Shown: positions 1 through 8,975, counted from the first letter of the stretch. The stretch: DNA of 64,000 nt from Microbacterium sp. BLY (GCF_017939615.1 NZ_JAGKSR010000001.1:2356001-2420000), one strand, 5' to 3'. Numbers and translations are program-made. Notes: generated from the sequence alone by a model not told the origin.

Positions 1-270
1 CGAGCGCAGAGCGACGGGGCGTTCCTGACGGCACGGGTCCGGCGGGACGTGGCCTTCGAATCCGACACGGCCGCGAGCCTGATCGGCCTGGTCGCTGCGG
101 GCCTCGCGGTCACGCTGCTTGCGCCCGGGGTGGTGCGCGGGTGCCGGGAGATCGTGGACACCGTGGCGGTGCAGGACGGCCCTGTCCGCGTCGAACACCT
201 GGCCTGGGACGCCGCCGCACCGCGCAGCGCGGCACGCGCCTTCCTCGACATCGTGGCGGCGGCCTCCTGA
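1..270 (+). CDS. LysR-family transcriptional regulator, C-terminal fragment (5' cut by window edge)
   Basis: Only the last 89 residues are present; the reading frame is open to the window edge. The stretch LIGLVAAGLAVTLLAPGVV resembles the segment near the end of LysR effector-binding domains, usually written LVAAGLGVALLP, where the second Rossmann-like subdomain closes. The DNA-binding N-terminus lies outside the window, so neither target nor inducer can be read. It points towards the convergent glpK, whose stop lies about 160 bases downstream. The family call rests on one short motif and general composition, so it is probable, not certain. Confidence 0.6.
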   Translation, partial: RAQSDGAFLTARVRRDVAFESDTAASLIGLVAAGLAVTLLAPGVVRGCREIVDTVAVQDGPVRVEHLAWDAAAPRSAARAFLDIVAAAS

Positions 271-387
271 GCCACGTTCCGCCTGCACGACGTGCGGACG
301 ACTGCACGACGGAACCCCCGGAACGGGCGGGCCACCGGATCTGGATCGTGCAGGCGAGTCGGCAGGGGTCGAACCGGAGACGACGAA

Positions 388-414
388 GCGGGCCCGGGGA
401 GAACCCGGACCCGC
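388..414 (-). terminator. Probable glpK terminator hairpin
   Basis: Two 11-base arms (388-398 and 404-414) pair around a 5-base loop. Read on the minus strand the single mismatch becomes a G-U pair, so the stem is complete in the glpK transcript. It lies 15 bases past the glpK stop. The sequence after the stem is only moderately T-rich (TTCGTCGT). Confidence 0.6.
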
Positions 415-429
415 CACGTCATACGGTGA

Positions 430-1944
430 TCAGCGCACGTCGTCGTCGACCCAGTCCATCGACTTGGTGACGGCCTTGCGCCACAGGCGCAGCTGACGGT
501 CGCGCTCGGCGTCGTCGAGCGACGGCTCCCAGCGGCGGTCCTCCTGCCAGTTCGCGGAGAGGTCGTCGAGACCGCTCCAGAAGCCGACAGCGAGACCGGC
601 GGCGTAGGCCGCCCCGAGCGCCGTGGTCTCCGCCACCACCGGGCGCACGACCGGCACACCGAGGATGTCGGCCTGGAACTGCATGAGCGCGTCGTTGGCG
701 ACCATGCCGCCGTCGACCTTGAGCTCGGTGAGGTCCACGCCGGCGTCCGCGTTGACCGCGTCGAGCACGTCGCGGGTCTGGAAGGCCACGGCCTCCAGGG
801 CGGCGCGCGCGATGTGGTTCTTGTTCGCGTAGCGGGTGAGGCCGACGATCGCTCCGCGGGCATCCGGACGCCAGTACGGCGCGAAGAGACCGGAGAACGC
901 CGGGACGATGTACACGCCGCCGTTGTCCTCGACCTTCTCGGCCAGCTCCTCGACCTCGGGGGCGGAGGAGATGATGCCGAGCTGGTCGCGCAGCCACTGG
1001 ATGAGCGATCCGGTGACCGCGATCGATCCCTCCAGCGCGTAGTGCGTGGGCTGGTCGCCGAGCTTGTAGCCGACGGTGGTGAGCAGCCCGTTCTTCGAGC
1101 GGACGATCTCCTCGCCCGTGTTGAAGATGAGGAAGCAGCCCGTGCCGTAGGTGTTCTTGCTCTCGCCCTTCTGGAAGGCCGCCTGGCCGAACGTCGCCGC
1201 CTGCTGGTCGCCGAGGATGCCGGCGATCGGCGTCTCGCGCAGCAGCGACGAGCTCTCGGCGGCGCCGTACACCTCGGAGGAGGAGCGGATCTCCGGCATC
1301 ATCGAGCGCGGCACGCCGAACGCTTCGAGGATGTCGTCGCGCCACTCCAGCGTCTCGAGGTCCATGAACATCGTGCGCGAGGCGTTGGTGACGTCGGTCG
1401 CGTGCACGCCCCCGTCGATGCCGCCGGTGAGGTTCCACAGCACCCACGAGTCGGTGGTGCCGAAGAGCAGATCGCCCGCCTCGGCCTTCTCCCGAGCGCC
1501 TTCGACGTTCTCCAGGATCCAGGTGATCTTGGTTCCGGAGAAGTAGGTGGCCAGGGGGAGGCCGACGATCGACTTGAACCGGTCGACGCCCTCGTCGCCC
1601 GCGAGGCGGTTGACGATCTCCTGCGTGCGGGTGTCCTGCCAGACGATGGCGTTGTAGACCGGCTTGCCCGTCGTCTTGTCCCACACGACCGCGGTCTCGC
1701 GCTGGTTGGTGATGCCCACCGCGGCGATGTCGTGACGTGTCAGATCGGCACGACCGAGGGCGAGGCCGATCACCTCCTGGACGTTGCGCCAGATCTCGGC
1801 GGCGTCGTGCTCGACCCAGCCGGCCTTGGGAAGGATCTGCTCGTGCTCCTTCTGCCCGGTGGCGACGATGCTGCCCTTCTTGTCGAAGATGATCGCGCGG
1901 CTCGACGTCGTTCCCTGGTCGATCGCGATGATGTAGTCAGCCAT
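430..1944 (-). CDS. glpK: Glycerol kinase
   Basis: Phosphorylates glycerol with ATP to sn-glycerol 3-phosphate, trapping it in the cytoplasm. The 504-residue length is standard for the FGGY carbohydrate kinase family. The N-terminus carries the phosphate-binding motif IDQGTTSSR (about 8-16), [10 protein letters not shown] lies near residue 81, and GILGDQQAA near 245 contains the expected catalytic Asp. The start is decided by a strong AAAGGAGA ribosome site just before the ATG. It is the last gene of glpD-glpF-glpK, 36 bases after glpF, and is followed by a terminator hairpin. Co-transcription with the other glp genes and control by the adjacent SorC-type regulator are inferred from position. 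Confidence 0.97.
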   Translation of the reverse strand: MADYIIAIDQGTTSSRAIIFDKKGSIVATGQKEHEQILPKAGWVEHDAAEIWRNVQEVIGLALGRADLTRHDIAAVGITNQRETAVVWDKTTGKPVYNAIVWQDTRTQEIVNRLAGDEGVDRFKSIVGLPLATYFSGTKITWILENVEGAREKAEAGDLLFGTTDSWVLWNLTGGIDGGVHATDVTNASRTMFMDLETLEWRDDILEAFGVPRSMMPEIRSSSEVYGAAESSSLLRETPIAGILGDQQAATFGQAAFQKGESKNTYGTGCFLIFNTGEEIVRSKNGLLTTVGYKLGDQPTHYALEGSIAVTGSLIQWLRDQLGIISSAPEVEELAEKVEDNGGVYIVPAFSGLFAPYWRPDARGAIVGLTRYANKNHIARAALEAVAFQTRDVLDAVNADAGVDLTELKVDGGMVANDALMQFQADILGVPVVRPVVAETTALGAAYAAGLAVGFWSGLDDLSANWQEDRRWEPSLDDAERDRQLRLWRKAVTKSMDWVDDDVR

Positions 1945-1980
1945 GTGTTCTCCTTTGAATTCCCGAGTGGTCGAGGGGGA

Positions 1981-2736
1981 TCAGCCGGCGAGGCCGAGCA
2001 GGGCCGGGGCGGCGAGGGCGGCGATGACACCACCGATGAGCGGACCGACGACGGGCACCCACGAGTAGGACCAGTCGCTGGAGCCCTTGCCCTTGATCGG
2101 GAGGATCGCGTGCGCGATGCGGGGACCGAGGTCACGGGCGGGGTTGATGGCGTATCCCGTCGGACCACCGAGCGAGGCGCCGATCGCGACCACGAGCAGA
2201 GCCACCGGCAGGGCGGTGAGCGGGCCGAGGCCGCCGGGCGTCCCGATCTCGATGTCGCCGTAGTCCGCGAACGCGAAGATGACGAACACCAGGACGAAGG
2301 TTCCGATGATCTCGGTGACGAGGTTCCAGCCGTAGGAGCGGATCGCCGGGCCGGTGGAGAAGACGCCGAGCTTGTTGGCGGCCTCCGGCTCCTCGTCGAA
2401 GTGCTGCTTGTAGGCGAGCCAGACGACGATCGCACCGAGGATCGCACCGACGAGCTCCGCGGCGGTCGCCGTGAGGAACATCGCCACCGAGATCTTGCCG
2501 GCGACGAAGAGGCCGATGCCGACGGCCGGGTTCAGGATCGCGCCGGAGTACGCGGAGACCAGCACACCCGCGAACACCGCCAGACCCCATCCCCAGTTGA
2601 CCATCAGGAAGCCGCCGCCGAAGCCCTTGTTCTTCGCCAGGGCGACGTTCGCGACCACACCGCAACCGAGCAGGACCAGCATCGCTGTGCCCACGAGCTC
2701 CGAGAGGAAGTAGAGACCGAGATTGACGTCAGTCAT
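1981..2736 (-). CDS. glpF: Glycerol uptake facilitator (aquaglyceroporin, MIP family)
   Basis: A membrane channel for glycerol entry by facilitated diffusion. The 251 residues contain several hydrophobic helices and the two half-helix motifs of the family: NPA at 69-71 and NPARD at 198-202. The Asp after the second NPA-Arg is the usual mark of glycerol facilitators as opposed to strict water channels. It lies between glpD and glpK on the same strand, which fits the substrate assignment. A hairpin sits in the 92-base gap that separates it from glpD, so differential expression within the operon is possible. Confidence 0.95.
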   Translation of the reverse strand: MTDVNLGLYFLSELVGTAMLVLLGCGVVANVALAKNKGFGGGFLMVNWGWGLAVFAGVLVSAYSGAILNPAVGIGLFVAGKISVAMFLTATAAELVGAILGAIVVWLAYKQHFDEEPEAANKLGVFSTGPAIRSYGWNLVTEIIGTFVLVFVIFAFADYGDIEIGTPGGLGPLTALPVALLVVAIGASLGGPTGYAINPARDLGPRIAHAILPIKGKGSSDWSYSWVPVVGPLIGGVIAALAAPALLGLAG

Positions 2737-2758
2737 GTCTTCGTTGACCTTTCTTGCA

Positions 2759-2782
2759 GGTCGGGGCCCCTCTGCCCCGACC
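2759..2782 (-). promoter_or_regulatory. Intercistronic hairpin between glpD and glpF
   Basis: Perfect 8-base arms GGTCGGGG (2759-2766) and CCCCGACC (2775-2782) enclose an 8-base loop. On the glp transcript it lies 46 bases after the glpD stop and 22 bases before the glpF start. No T-run follows, so a simple intrinsic terminator is unlikely. An RNA stability or processing element, or a partial attenuator, fits better; this is inference. Confidence 0.45.
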
Positions 2783-2828
2783 CCTTATGGGGTAGCACCG
2801 CGAGGAGGGCGCGGTGGTCGGAGCCCCG

Positions 2829-4541
2829 TCAGCCGCGGGCGCGGGACGGGATGTGGAGTCCGTGTCGCTCGTTCAGCAGGAGACGCGTCTGCTCCACCTC
2901 GGCGTCATGACGCTCGCGGTCCCACCCGAGGAGGGGGGCCAGCGCGTCGGCGATCTCGTCGAGCACCTCGGCACGTGCGCCGCCGGTGAAGGCGATGCTG
3001 GTGCGGCGAAGGATGACGTCCTCCAGTCGGGCGACCATCTCCTCGTCCACCATCCACTCGAGCTCGCGCGTGGACAGGTCGCCGCCGGCGAGGGGCGCGT
3101 CGTCGCCCTGCTCGATGTACGCCCAGACCTGGGCGGCCCTGGTGCCGTAGCGGGCGAGCAGCTGGTCGGCCCGGTCGCCGGCACCCGTGAGGTTCTCCTG
3201 CATCCAGATGCGCTTCGCCTTCTCGGTGCGCGGGAACTCGCGTCCTCCGCCGATCACGCGTCCCGCCGTGGAGACGGTGCGGCTGCGGCCGAGGAGACCG
3301 AGCACGGTGTCGGAGAGCGATTCCCCGAGCGCGCGGAACGTGGTCCACTTGCCGCCGACCAGGCTCACCAGCGGGACCGCGCCCTGACGGTCCACCTCGA
3401 CGCGGTAGTCACGCGAGACGAAGCCCGGGGCGGTGTCCTCGTGACGGGGGAGCGGCCGGATGCCGGAGAAGTTGTACACGATCTGCTCGCGCGTGACGGC
3501 GATCGAGGGGAACACATGGTGGATGAGGTCGAAGAAGTAGTCGATTTCCTCCTCCGTGCACACCGGGACCTCGCGCGGGTCCGCGTCGATGTCGGTCGTT
3601 CCGACCAGGACCCGGCCCTTGAGCGGGTAGATCAGCACGATGCGGCCGTCGGAGTGCTCGAAGAAGATCTCGCGGCCGCGCGTGGCCTCGAGCAGCTCGG
3701 GGTGGTCGAGCACGATGTGCGACCCCTTGGTGCCGCCCATGAAGTGCGTGTCGGTGCCGAGCGCGTCGTTCGTCAGGTCGGTCCAGGGACCGGAGGCATT
3801 GACGACGACATCCGCAGTCACCGCGAACTCGGTGCCGCTCTCGCGGTCGCGGAGGAGGACCTTCGCGCCGTCGCGACCGATCGCCTCGACGTAGTTGAGG
3901 GCGACGGCGCCGGGGTGCGCCGCACGGCCGTCCTGCAGCACGTCCAGCGCCAGGCGCTCCGGATCGTGCATCGACGCGTCGTAGTACGTCGCGGTGTACT
4001 TGATCTTGGGGTCGAGCGAGGGCAGCTCGGCGAGCGACTTCTTCCGTCCGAGGAAGCGGTGGCGGGGAACGGTGCCGCCGTCGCGCGAGAAGGTGTCGTA
4101 GATCGTGAGGCCGACCTTGATGAGGAACGCGCCGCGCTCCTTGGGCTTGCCGCTCTTGTGGGTGAGGAAGCGGAGCGGAGCGGACAGGATCCCGGAGAAC
4201 GTGGAGTAGATCGGGATGGTCGTCTGGAGGGGCTTGACGTAGTGCGGAGCGATCTTGAGCAGACCGTTGCGCTCCTCGACGGACTCGCGCACGAGACGGA
4301 ACTCGCCGTTCTCGAGGTAGCGGATGCCGCCGTGGATCATGTGGCTCGACGCGGCGGAGGCGCCGGAGGCGAAGTCGCCGCGCTCGACGAGGACGACGTC
4401 GACGCCCTGGAGGGCGAGGTCGCGGAACGTCGAGATGCCGTTGATGCCGCCGCCGATGACGAGGACACTGGTGCGCCCGGAGTCGCGGAGCGCGCGGACC
4501 GCGTCCCGCTCCGGGGACGTGTGGGTGGAATCGATCATCAT
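2829..4541 (-). CDS. glpD: Glycerol-3-phosphate dehydrogenase, FAD-dependent
   Basis: Oxidises sn-glycerol 3-phosphate to dihydroxyacetone phosphate, passing electrons to the respiratory chain at the membrane. The 570-residue product begins with a Rossmann FAD site, VLVIGGGINGIS (about 27-38), and contains the family segments GGIRYLENGEFRLVRESVEE and GLRPL-like SGIRPLPR. The start is one of two adjacent ATG codons at 4536-4541, behind a GGAAGAGAGGG purine run. An in-frame start further upstream (4661) would run through the regulator's ribosome site and was rejected. It is the first gene of the glp operon and is divergent from the SorC-type regulator gene, sharing a 99-base control region with it. 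Confidence 0.95.
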   Translation of the reverse strand: MMIDSTHTSPERDAVRALRDSGRTSVLVIGGGINGISTFRDLALQGVDVVLVERGDFASGASAASSHMIHGGIRYLENGEFRLVRESVEERNGLLKIAPHYVKPLQTTIPIYSTFSGILSAPLRFLTHKSGKPKERGAFLIKVGLTIYDTFSRDGGTVPRHRFLGRKKSLAELPSLDPKIKYTATYYDASMHDPERLALDVLQDGRAAHPGAVALNYVEAIGRDGAKVLLRDRESGTEFAVTADVVVNASGPWTDLTNDALGTDTHFMGGTKGSHIVLDHPELLEATRGREIFFEHSDGRIVLIYPLKGRVLVGTTDIDADPREVPVCTEEEIDYFFDLIHHVFPSIAVTREQIVYNFSGIRPLPRHEDTAPGFVSRDYRVEVDRQGAVPLVSLVGGKWTTFRALGESLSDTVLGLLGRSRTVSTAGRVIGGGREFPRTEKAKRIWMQENLTGAGDRADQLLARYGTRAAQVWAYIEQGDDAPLAGGDLSTRELEWMVDEEMVARLEDVILRRTSIAFTGGARAEVLDEIADALAPLLGWDRERHDAEVEQTRLLLNERHGLHIPSRARG

Positions 4542-4602
4542 CGACCCTCTCTTCCTTGCTTGCCACCAGCATCGACCTCCGGGACGTCGCGCGCAACCTG
4601 GC

Positions 4603-4616
4603 TGCACATATGTGCA
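4603..4616. promoter_or_regulatory. 14-bp perfect palindrome, probable operator of the SorC-type regulator
   Basis: TGCACATATGTGCA is fully self-complementary and sits in the glpD/regulator divergent region, 62 bases from the glpD start and 24 bases from the regulator start. Its AT centre contrasts with the GC-rich surroundings. An autoregulatory operator shared with the glp operon is the natural reading, but binding is inferred from symmetry and position only. Confidence 0.6.
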
Positions 4617-4640
4617 AGGATCGAGGGACAGGAGGTCGTC

Positions 4641-5612
4641 ATGGCGGGATCCGGAGCGCAATCACGCGACGGCAAGTTGATCGCCGCGCTCACAGCCGCG
4701 CAGCTCTACTACATGCAGGACAAGACCATGGAGGTCATCGCGCAGGAGCTCGGCACCTCGCGATCGTCGGTGTCGCGGCTGCTGAGCTTCGCGCGGGAGA
4801 GCGGCCTCGTCGACATCCGCATCAATTCGCCTCTGGAACGTCTGGGGATGCTCGAACAGCGCATCCGCGACCGGCATCGCGTGGTCGCTCATGTGGTGCC
4901 CATGGCGGAGATCGTCAGCGAGGTGGAGCGCCTCGAGCGGGTGGCGCTGACCGCCGGACGCCTGCTGTCGCAGTTCGTCGACTCCAACATGATCGTCGGT
5001 GTGGCCTGGGGGTCGACCATCAGCGCCGTCAGCCGCGGTCTCACCCAGAAGGAGACGCACAACACCACGTTCGTGCAGCTCAACGGGGCGGGCAACACCC
5101 AGACCAGCGGCGTCGAGTACTCCAGCGACATCCTGCAGCGCTTCGGCAGCGCCTTCGGTGCGCAGGTGCAGCAGTTCCCCGTGCCGGCGTTCTTCGACGA
5201 CCCGGCGACAAGGGAGGCTATGTGGCGAGAGCGCAGCACCCGACGCGTCCTGGACCTCCAGGCGAAGATGGACATAGCGGTGTTCAGTCTCGGCTCGCCG
5301 GCGGCGGAGGTGCCCAGCCGGGTGTACGTGGGCGGCTACCTCGGGCGCGAGGACTACCGCAGTCTGCGGGAGGACCAGGCGATCGGAGACGTGGCCACCG
5401 TGTTCTTCCGCGCGGACGGTTCCTGGCGCGACATCCGTCTCAACGCCCGGGCGACCGGACCGGGGCTCGACCGGCTGCGCCGGGTGCCCCGGCGTGTGTG
5501 CGTGGTGTCGGGGGTGCCGAAGCTCGCCAGCCTGCGTGCGGCGATGGCCGCGGATCTGGTCACCGACGTCGTGCTCGACGAAGGTCTCGCGCGACGGCTC
5601 GTCGAGGACTGA
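4641..5612 (+). CDS. SorC/DeoR-type sugar-binding transcriptional regulator, likely glycerol operon regulator
   Basis: A 323-residue regulator. The N-terminal helix-turn-helix (about 20-52, segment MEVIAQELGTSRSSVSRLLSFA) is followed by a long SorC-type effector-binding domain, with GVAWGSTISAVSRGL near 120 and FSLGSPAAEVPSRV near 217. This domain usually binds phosphorylated sugars or polyols. An AGGAGG-like ribosome site fixes the ATG. It is divergent from glpD with a perfect palindrome between them, so control of glpDFK by a glycerol-derived phosphate is a reasonable guess. Glycerol operons in many bacteria use GlpR-type DeoR repressors, so a SorC-type protein here is a variation. Effector and sign of regulation cannot be read from sequence. 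Confidence 0.85.
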   Translation: MAGSGAQSRDGKLIAALTAAQLYYMQDKTMEVIAQELGTSRSSVSRLLSFARESGLVDIRINSPLERLGMLEQRIRDRHRVVAHVVPMAEIVSEVERLERVALTAGRLLSQFVDSNMIVGVAWGSTISAVSRGLTQKETHNTTFVQLNGAGNTQTSGVEYSSDILQRFGSAFGAQVQQFPVPAFFDDPATREAMWRERSTRRVLDLQAKMDIAVFSLGSPAAEVPSRVYVGGYLGREDYRSLREDQAIGDVATVFFRADGSWRDIRLNARATGPGLDRLRRVPRRVCVVSGVPKLASLRAAMAADLVTDVVLDEGLARRLVED

Positions 5613-5624
5613 GTCGCCCCCGCG

Positions 5625-6776
5625 TCACTCGCCTTCGATCGAGGACTGCGGGCCGGTTCGGAACTCGCGGATCAGATGCTGCACGACCGCGCGGAGATCC
5701 CCGCCGGTCGCGTCGGCGACGGCGAGCTGTCGCGCGTAGCTCGCCCCGCCCTCGAGGATCGTCGCGATGCTCCCGAACTCGCGCACGCAGCCGAGCTCGA
5801 CCGCGATCGGCGCGAGCTCCTCGATCTTCTCGGTGAGGTGCTCGCGCACCGGGCGCTCGGTGCCGATCGTGTCGACGATGACGCGGGCGTCGAGCCCGTA
5901 GCGGGCCGCCCGCCACTTGTTCTCGCGGTGGAACCATGCCGGCAGGTCGGGCAGTGCTGCCCCCTCGTCCAGCAGACGGGAGAAGTGCTCGACGAGGACC
6001 TGCACGAGCGCCGCGACGGCGGCCATCTCCGACAGGGTGGACAGCCCGTCGCAGGCGCGGACCTCGATGGTGCCCCAGCGCGGAGCCGGACGGATGTCCC
6101 ACCGGACCTCGGTGGCGTCGGCCATCACGCCCGTGCGCACCATGTCGTCGAGGTACCGCTCGAACTCCGACCAGTCGCGGAGCGGCCAGGGCAGGCCGGC
6201 GGTGGGCAGCTGCTGGAACACGAGCGCGCGATTGGAGGCGTACCCGGTGCGCTCTCCCGCCCAGTAGGGGCTCGACGCGGAGAGCGCCTGCAGGTGCGGG
6301 AGGTACGCGGACAGGGCGTTGATGATGGGGAAGACCTTGCGCTGCTCGTCGATGCCGACGTGCACGTGGATCCCCCAGATCATCATGTTGCGTCCCCACC
6401 ACTGGGTGCGCTCGATGAGCGTGTGGTACCGGGTCTTGTCGGTCACCTCCTGGTCGTACCACTGCGCGAACGGATGGCTGCCCGCGGAGAGGAGCTCGAT
6501 GCCCGCGGGATCGGTCGCCGCGCGCACGGCGGCGATGGCGTTCGCGATGTCGTCGACAGCGTGCGCGACCGAGTCGCCGATGCCGCTGGTGACCTCGATC
6601 GTGTTGGTGAGGAGCTCGCCGGTGACGGTGTGGCGTTCATCCTCGCTCTCCGCCTCGAGCGCGGCGAGGAGCTCGGGCGCGCGGCCGACGAGATCACCGG
6701 TCTCGGGATCGGCGAGCATGATCTCCCACTCGAGACCGACGGTGGAGCGGGCCGAAGCGGCGAAGTCGAGCTGCAC
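5625..6776 (-). CDS. Carboxylate-amine ligase, YbdK/glutamate-cysteine ligase 2 family
   Basis: ATP-dependent ligase of the GCS2 family; relatives include EgtA-like and YbdK enzymes with weak gamma-glutamylcysteine synthetase activity. Visible family segments are STVGLEWEIMLAD at the start, IWGIHVHVGID near 135 and RPAPRWGTIEVRACDG near 235. The product is 383 residues, close to the usual 370-390. I chose the GTG at 6776 over the GTG at 6782 because a CAGACT hexamer ends exactly six bases upstream, and the resulting N-terminus VQLDFAASARSTVG matches family starts. It is convergent with the regulator gene, with 12 bases between them. The physiological substrate is unknown. Confidence 0.85.
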   Translation of the reverse strand: MQLDFAASARSTVGLEWEIMLADPETGDLVGRAPELLAALEAESEDERHTVTGELLTNTIEVTSGIGDSVAHAVDDIANAIAAVRAATDPAGIELLSAGSHPFAQWYDQEVTDKTRYHTLIERTQWWGRNMMIWGIHVHVGIDEQRKVFPIINALSAYLPHLQALSASSPYWAGERTGYASNRALVFQQLPTAGLPWPLRDWSEFERYLDDMVRTGVMADATEVRWDIRPAPRWGTIEVRACDGLSTLSEMAAVAALVQVLVEHFSRLLDEGAALPDLPAWFHRENKWRAARYGLDARVIVDTIGTERPVREHLTEKIEELAPIAVELGCVREFGSIATILEGGASYARQLAVADATGGDLRAVVQHLIREFRTGPQSSIEGE

Positions 6777-6782
6777 GTGCAC

Positions 6783-6788
6783 AGTCTG
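6783..6788 (-). promoter_or_regulatory. -10 hexamer CAGACT, leaderless promoter of the YbdK-family gene
   Basis: CAGACT ends six bases before the GTG at 6776, the spacing that puts transcription start on the start codon. It supports that start over the GTG at 6782, which would directly abut the hexamer. Confidence 0.45.
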
Positions 6789-6850
6789 ACACGGTGCCGG
6801 GGAGACTCCGCAACGCCGTGTCGCCGGGTTTCGCGCCGGGCGCGCGCATC

Positions 6851-6984
6851 TGGCAGAATAGAGGGTCGGACGACGTGCTCGACCCTCTATCCAGCGCTCG
6901 TCCTCCTCATTTGAGCTTCCGCCGGGTGTGCACCCCACGCTCCAGGCGACCGGTTCGTTTCCTTCCACACCATTCAGGAGAATC
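6851..6984 (+). promoter_or_regulatory. rpsP promoter and leader with inverted repeat at the predicted start
   Basis: An extended -10 element TGGCAGAAT (6851-6859) starts the region; the same nine bases occur before rplS. A perfect 10-base inverted repeat, TAGAGGGTCG (6859-6868) with CGACCCTCTA (6880-6889), spans the predicted transcription start near 6866. About 120 untranslated bases then lead to a GGAG site and the rpsP GTG. The repeat could be a DNA operator or a 5'-end RNA hairpin; the data cannot separate these. Confidence 0.5.
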
Positions 6985-7422
6985 GTGGCTGTCAAGATTC
7001 GTCTCAAGCGCATGGGCAAGATCCGCGCGCCCTACTACCGCATCGTCGTCGCCGACTCGCGCACCAAGCGCGACGGTCGTGTGATCGAGGAGATCGGCAA
7101 GTACCACCCCACCGAGGAGCCCTCGTTCATCGAGGTCGACTCCGAGCGTGCGCAGTACTGGCTCTCCGTCGGCGCGCAGCCGACCGAGCAGGTCGCCGCC
7201 ATCCTCAAGATCACCGGCGACTGGGGCAAGTTCAAGGGCGACAAGGACGCGAAGTCCACCCTCAAGGTCGCCGAGCCCAAGGCCGCCTTCGAGGCCGACG
7301 CGTCCAAGAAGTCCGTCGTCAAGCCCAAGGCGGAGAAGAAGGAGGAGGCCCCCGCTGCGGAGGCCCCCGCTGCCGACGCCGACGCGGAGGCCGCTGAGGC
7401 TCCCGCCGCCGACGCCGAGTAA
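6985..7422 (+). CDS. rpsP: 30S ribosomal protein S16
   Basis: A small-subunit protein needed for 30S assembly. Residues 1 to about 90 are the S16 core, starting [12 protein letters not shown] and including [15 protein letters not shown] and [15 protein letters not shown]. The product is 145 residues, longer than the roughly 80-90 of classical S16, because a C-terminal tail of Lys, then Ala/Glu/Asp/Pro repeats (about 105-145) has been added. GTG start behind a CAGGAG site. It begins the rpsP-khpA-rimM-trmD operon, with khpA only six bases downstream. Confidence 0.97.
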   Translation: MAVKIRLKRMGKIRAPYYRIVVADSRTKRDGRVIEEIGKYHPTEEPSFIEVDSERAQYWLSVGAQPTEQVAAILKITGDWGKFKGDKDAKSTLKVAEPKAAFEADASKKSVVKPKAEKKEEAPAAEAPAADADAEAAEAPAADAE

Positions 7423-7428
7423 TTCATC

Positions 7429-7659
7429 GTGCTCGCCGCCGCGCTCGAACACATCGTCAAGGGGATCGTCGATCACCCGGAGGATGTCCGCATCAACGAG
7501 TCCACATCGCCGCGAGGCGACCTCCTCGAGGTGCGCGTGCACCCCGACGACCGTGGACGCGTGATCGGGCGCGGCGGCCGCACGGCCAAGGCCCTTCGCA
7601 CCCTCGTCAGCGCTCTCGCCGACGGGCGTCGGGTCCGCGTCGACGTCGCGGACGACTGA
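7429..7659 (+). CDS. khpA: KH-domain RNA-binding protein KhpA
   Basis: A 76-residue single KH domain protein. The GxxG loop is GRGG within RVIGRGGRTAKALRTL (about 43-58). In Gram-positive bacteria KhpA pairs with KhpB/EloR and influences RNA metabolism and cell elongation; that role is family knowledge. Starts at GTG six bases after the rpsP stop and ends one base before rimM, so it is almost certainly translated from the same mRNA. The position between rpsP and rimM is the conserved one. Confidence 0.93.
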   Translation: MLAAALEHIVKGIVDHPEDVRINESTSPRGDLLEVRVHPDDRGRVIGRGGRTAKALRTLVSALADGRRVRVDVADD

Positions 7660-7660
7660 C

Positions 7661-8260
7661 GTGGTGTCGAAGGACCGCACCCAGGGCCGCAACCAGCTGC
7701 GCGTCGGTCGGCTGGTCAAGGCGCACGGGCTCAAGGGAGCCCTCAAGCTGGAGCTCTACACCGACAACCCCGAGCGGCGCTTCGTGCCGGGGTCCGCGTT
7801 CACGTTGCAGGTGCCTGAGGCGTCTCCGTGGCACGGCAAGGACATCACGGTCCGGGAGTACCGGGTGATGAACGGCAACCCCGTCGTCTTCTTCGAGGAC
7901 GTGGACGACCGGAACGCAGCCGAGAGCCTCGTCCGCGCCATCCTCTGGATGGACCAGGACGAGGACGAGGTCGAGGACAACGCCTGGTTCGACCATCAGC
8001 TCGTCGGTCTCGACGTCGTCCGCGATGACACCGTCATCGGGCGGGTCGTGCGGGTCGAGCATCTTCCGGCTCAGGATCTGCTGATCGTGAAGCCGTCGAC
8101 GTCCGGTGCGGCTGATGAGGTCATGGTGCCGTTCGTCGAAGCGATCGTCCCGACCGTCGACGTCGCCGCCGGCCGCGTCATCGTTACCCCGCCCGCCGGG
8201 CTCTTCGAGGAGCTGCCCGAGTCGGAGGACGACGCCGCTCCCTCCGACGCCGCCGAGTGA
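7661..8260 (+). CDS. rimM: Ribosome maturation factor RimM
   Basis: Assists maturation of the 30S head domain and binds S19. The 199-residue protein has the N-terminal RimM beta-barrel ([23 protein letters not shown], about 10-32) and a C-terminal PRC-barrel ([24 protein letters not shown], about 107-130, and [16 protein letters not shown]). It ends in an acidic tail, [14 protein letters not shown] start one base after khpA; the ribosome site would lie inside khpA, so translation is probably coupled. trmD follows after 19 bases. Confidence 0.95.
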   Translation: MVSKDRTQGRNQLRVGRLVKAHGLKGALKLELYTDNPERRFVPGSAFTLQVPEASPWHGKDITVREYRVMNGNPVVFFEDVDDRNAAESLVRAILWMDQDEDEVEDNAWFDHQLVGLDVVRDDTVIGRVVRVEHLPAQDLLIVKPSTSGAADEVMVPFVEAIVPTVDVAAGRVIVTPPAGLFEELPESEDDAAPSDAAE

Positions 8261-8267
8261 CCGCTGG

Positions 8268-8273
8268 TACGGT
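8268..8273 (+). promoter_or_regulatory. -10 hexamer TACGGT, internal leaderless promoter of trmD
   Basis: TACGGT ends exactly six bases before the trmD GTG, inside the short rimM-trmD gap. No Shine-Dalgarno sequence is visible in the gap. A second, leaderless transcript for trmD in addition to operon read-through is inferred. Confidence 0.5.
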
Positions 8274-8279
8274 TCCTCC

Positions 8280-8975
8280 GTGCGCATCGACGTCGTCTCC
8301 ATCTTCCCGTCGTACTTCGACGGCCTGACCCTCTCGCTGCTCGGCAAGGCCCGTGGATCGGGTCTCCTCGACCTCCGCGTGCACGATCTTCGCGATTGGA
8401 CGCACGACCGGCACCGCACCGTCGATGACACCCCGTACGGCGGGGGAGCGGGCATGGTCATGAAGCCCGAGCCCTGGGGTCTCGCCCTCGACGAGCTCAC
8501 GGCGGACGCCGCCCCGGCGCCGACCATCATCTTCCCGTCGCCCGCGGGCGAGGTCTTCACCCAGGCGACCGCGCGAGAGCTCGCAGGGCGAGACCACCTC
8601 GTGTTCGGCTGCGGCCGCTACGAGGGCATCGACGAGCGGGTCTTCGAGTACGCGGCCGAGCGCGGGGAGGTGCGGCTGCTGAGCCTCGGGGACTACGTGC
8701 TCAACGGCGGCGAGGTGGCGACGATGGCGATGATCGAGGCCATCGGGCGTCTGATCCCGGGCGTCGTCGGCAATCCGGAGAGCCTGGTCGAGGAGTCGCA
8801 CGAGGACGGCCTCCTCGAATACCCGTCCTACACCAAGCCGTCGGTCTGGCGGGAACGCGCGGTCCCCGATGTGCTCCTCAGCGGCAACCACGGCGCGATC
8901 GCGGCCTGGCGGCGCGAGCAGCAACTCGTGCGCACCCGGTCGCGGCGCCCCGATCTGCTTCCTGACGCGGACTGA
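8280..8975 (+). CDS. trmD: tRNA (guanine-N1)-methyltransferase TrmD
   Basis: Methylates G37 next to the anticodon in tRNAs reading CNN codons, preventing frameshifts; uses S-adenosylmethionine. The 231-residue SPOUT enzyme shows [14 protein letters not shown] at the start, [15 protein letters not shown] near 47, the knot segments [12 protein letters not shown] (about 112-123) and [14 protein letters not shown] (about 134-147), and [23 protein letters not shown] towards the end. Length is normal. GTG start behind a TACGGT hexamer at leaderless spacing. In many actinobacteria rplS follows directly; here about 2.7 kb of other genes intervene. Confidence 0.96.
   Translation: MRIDVVSIFPSYFDGLTLSLLGKARGSGLLDLRVHDLRDWTHDRHRTVDDTPYGGGAGMVMKPEPWGLALDELTADAAPAPTIIFPSPAGEVFTQATARELAGRDHLVFGCGRYEGIDERVFEYAAERGEVRLLSLGDYVLNGGEVATMAMIEAIGRLIPGVVGNPESLVEESHEDGLLEYPSYTKPSVWRERAVPDVLLSGNHGAIAAWRREQQLVRTRSRRPDLLPDAD

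Noticed and set aside
814-2910. Plus-strand open frame of 698 codons opposite glpK and glpF
   Set aside because: Antisense shadow; no motif, no ribosome site, and the glp genes are certain.
4542-4661. Upstream extension of glpD to 4661
   Set aside because: It would cross the palindrome and the regulator's ribosome site and start. The ATG pair at 4536-4541 has a purine-rich site and gives a normal N-terminus.
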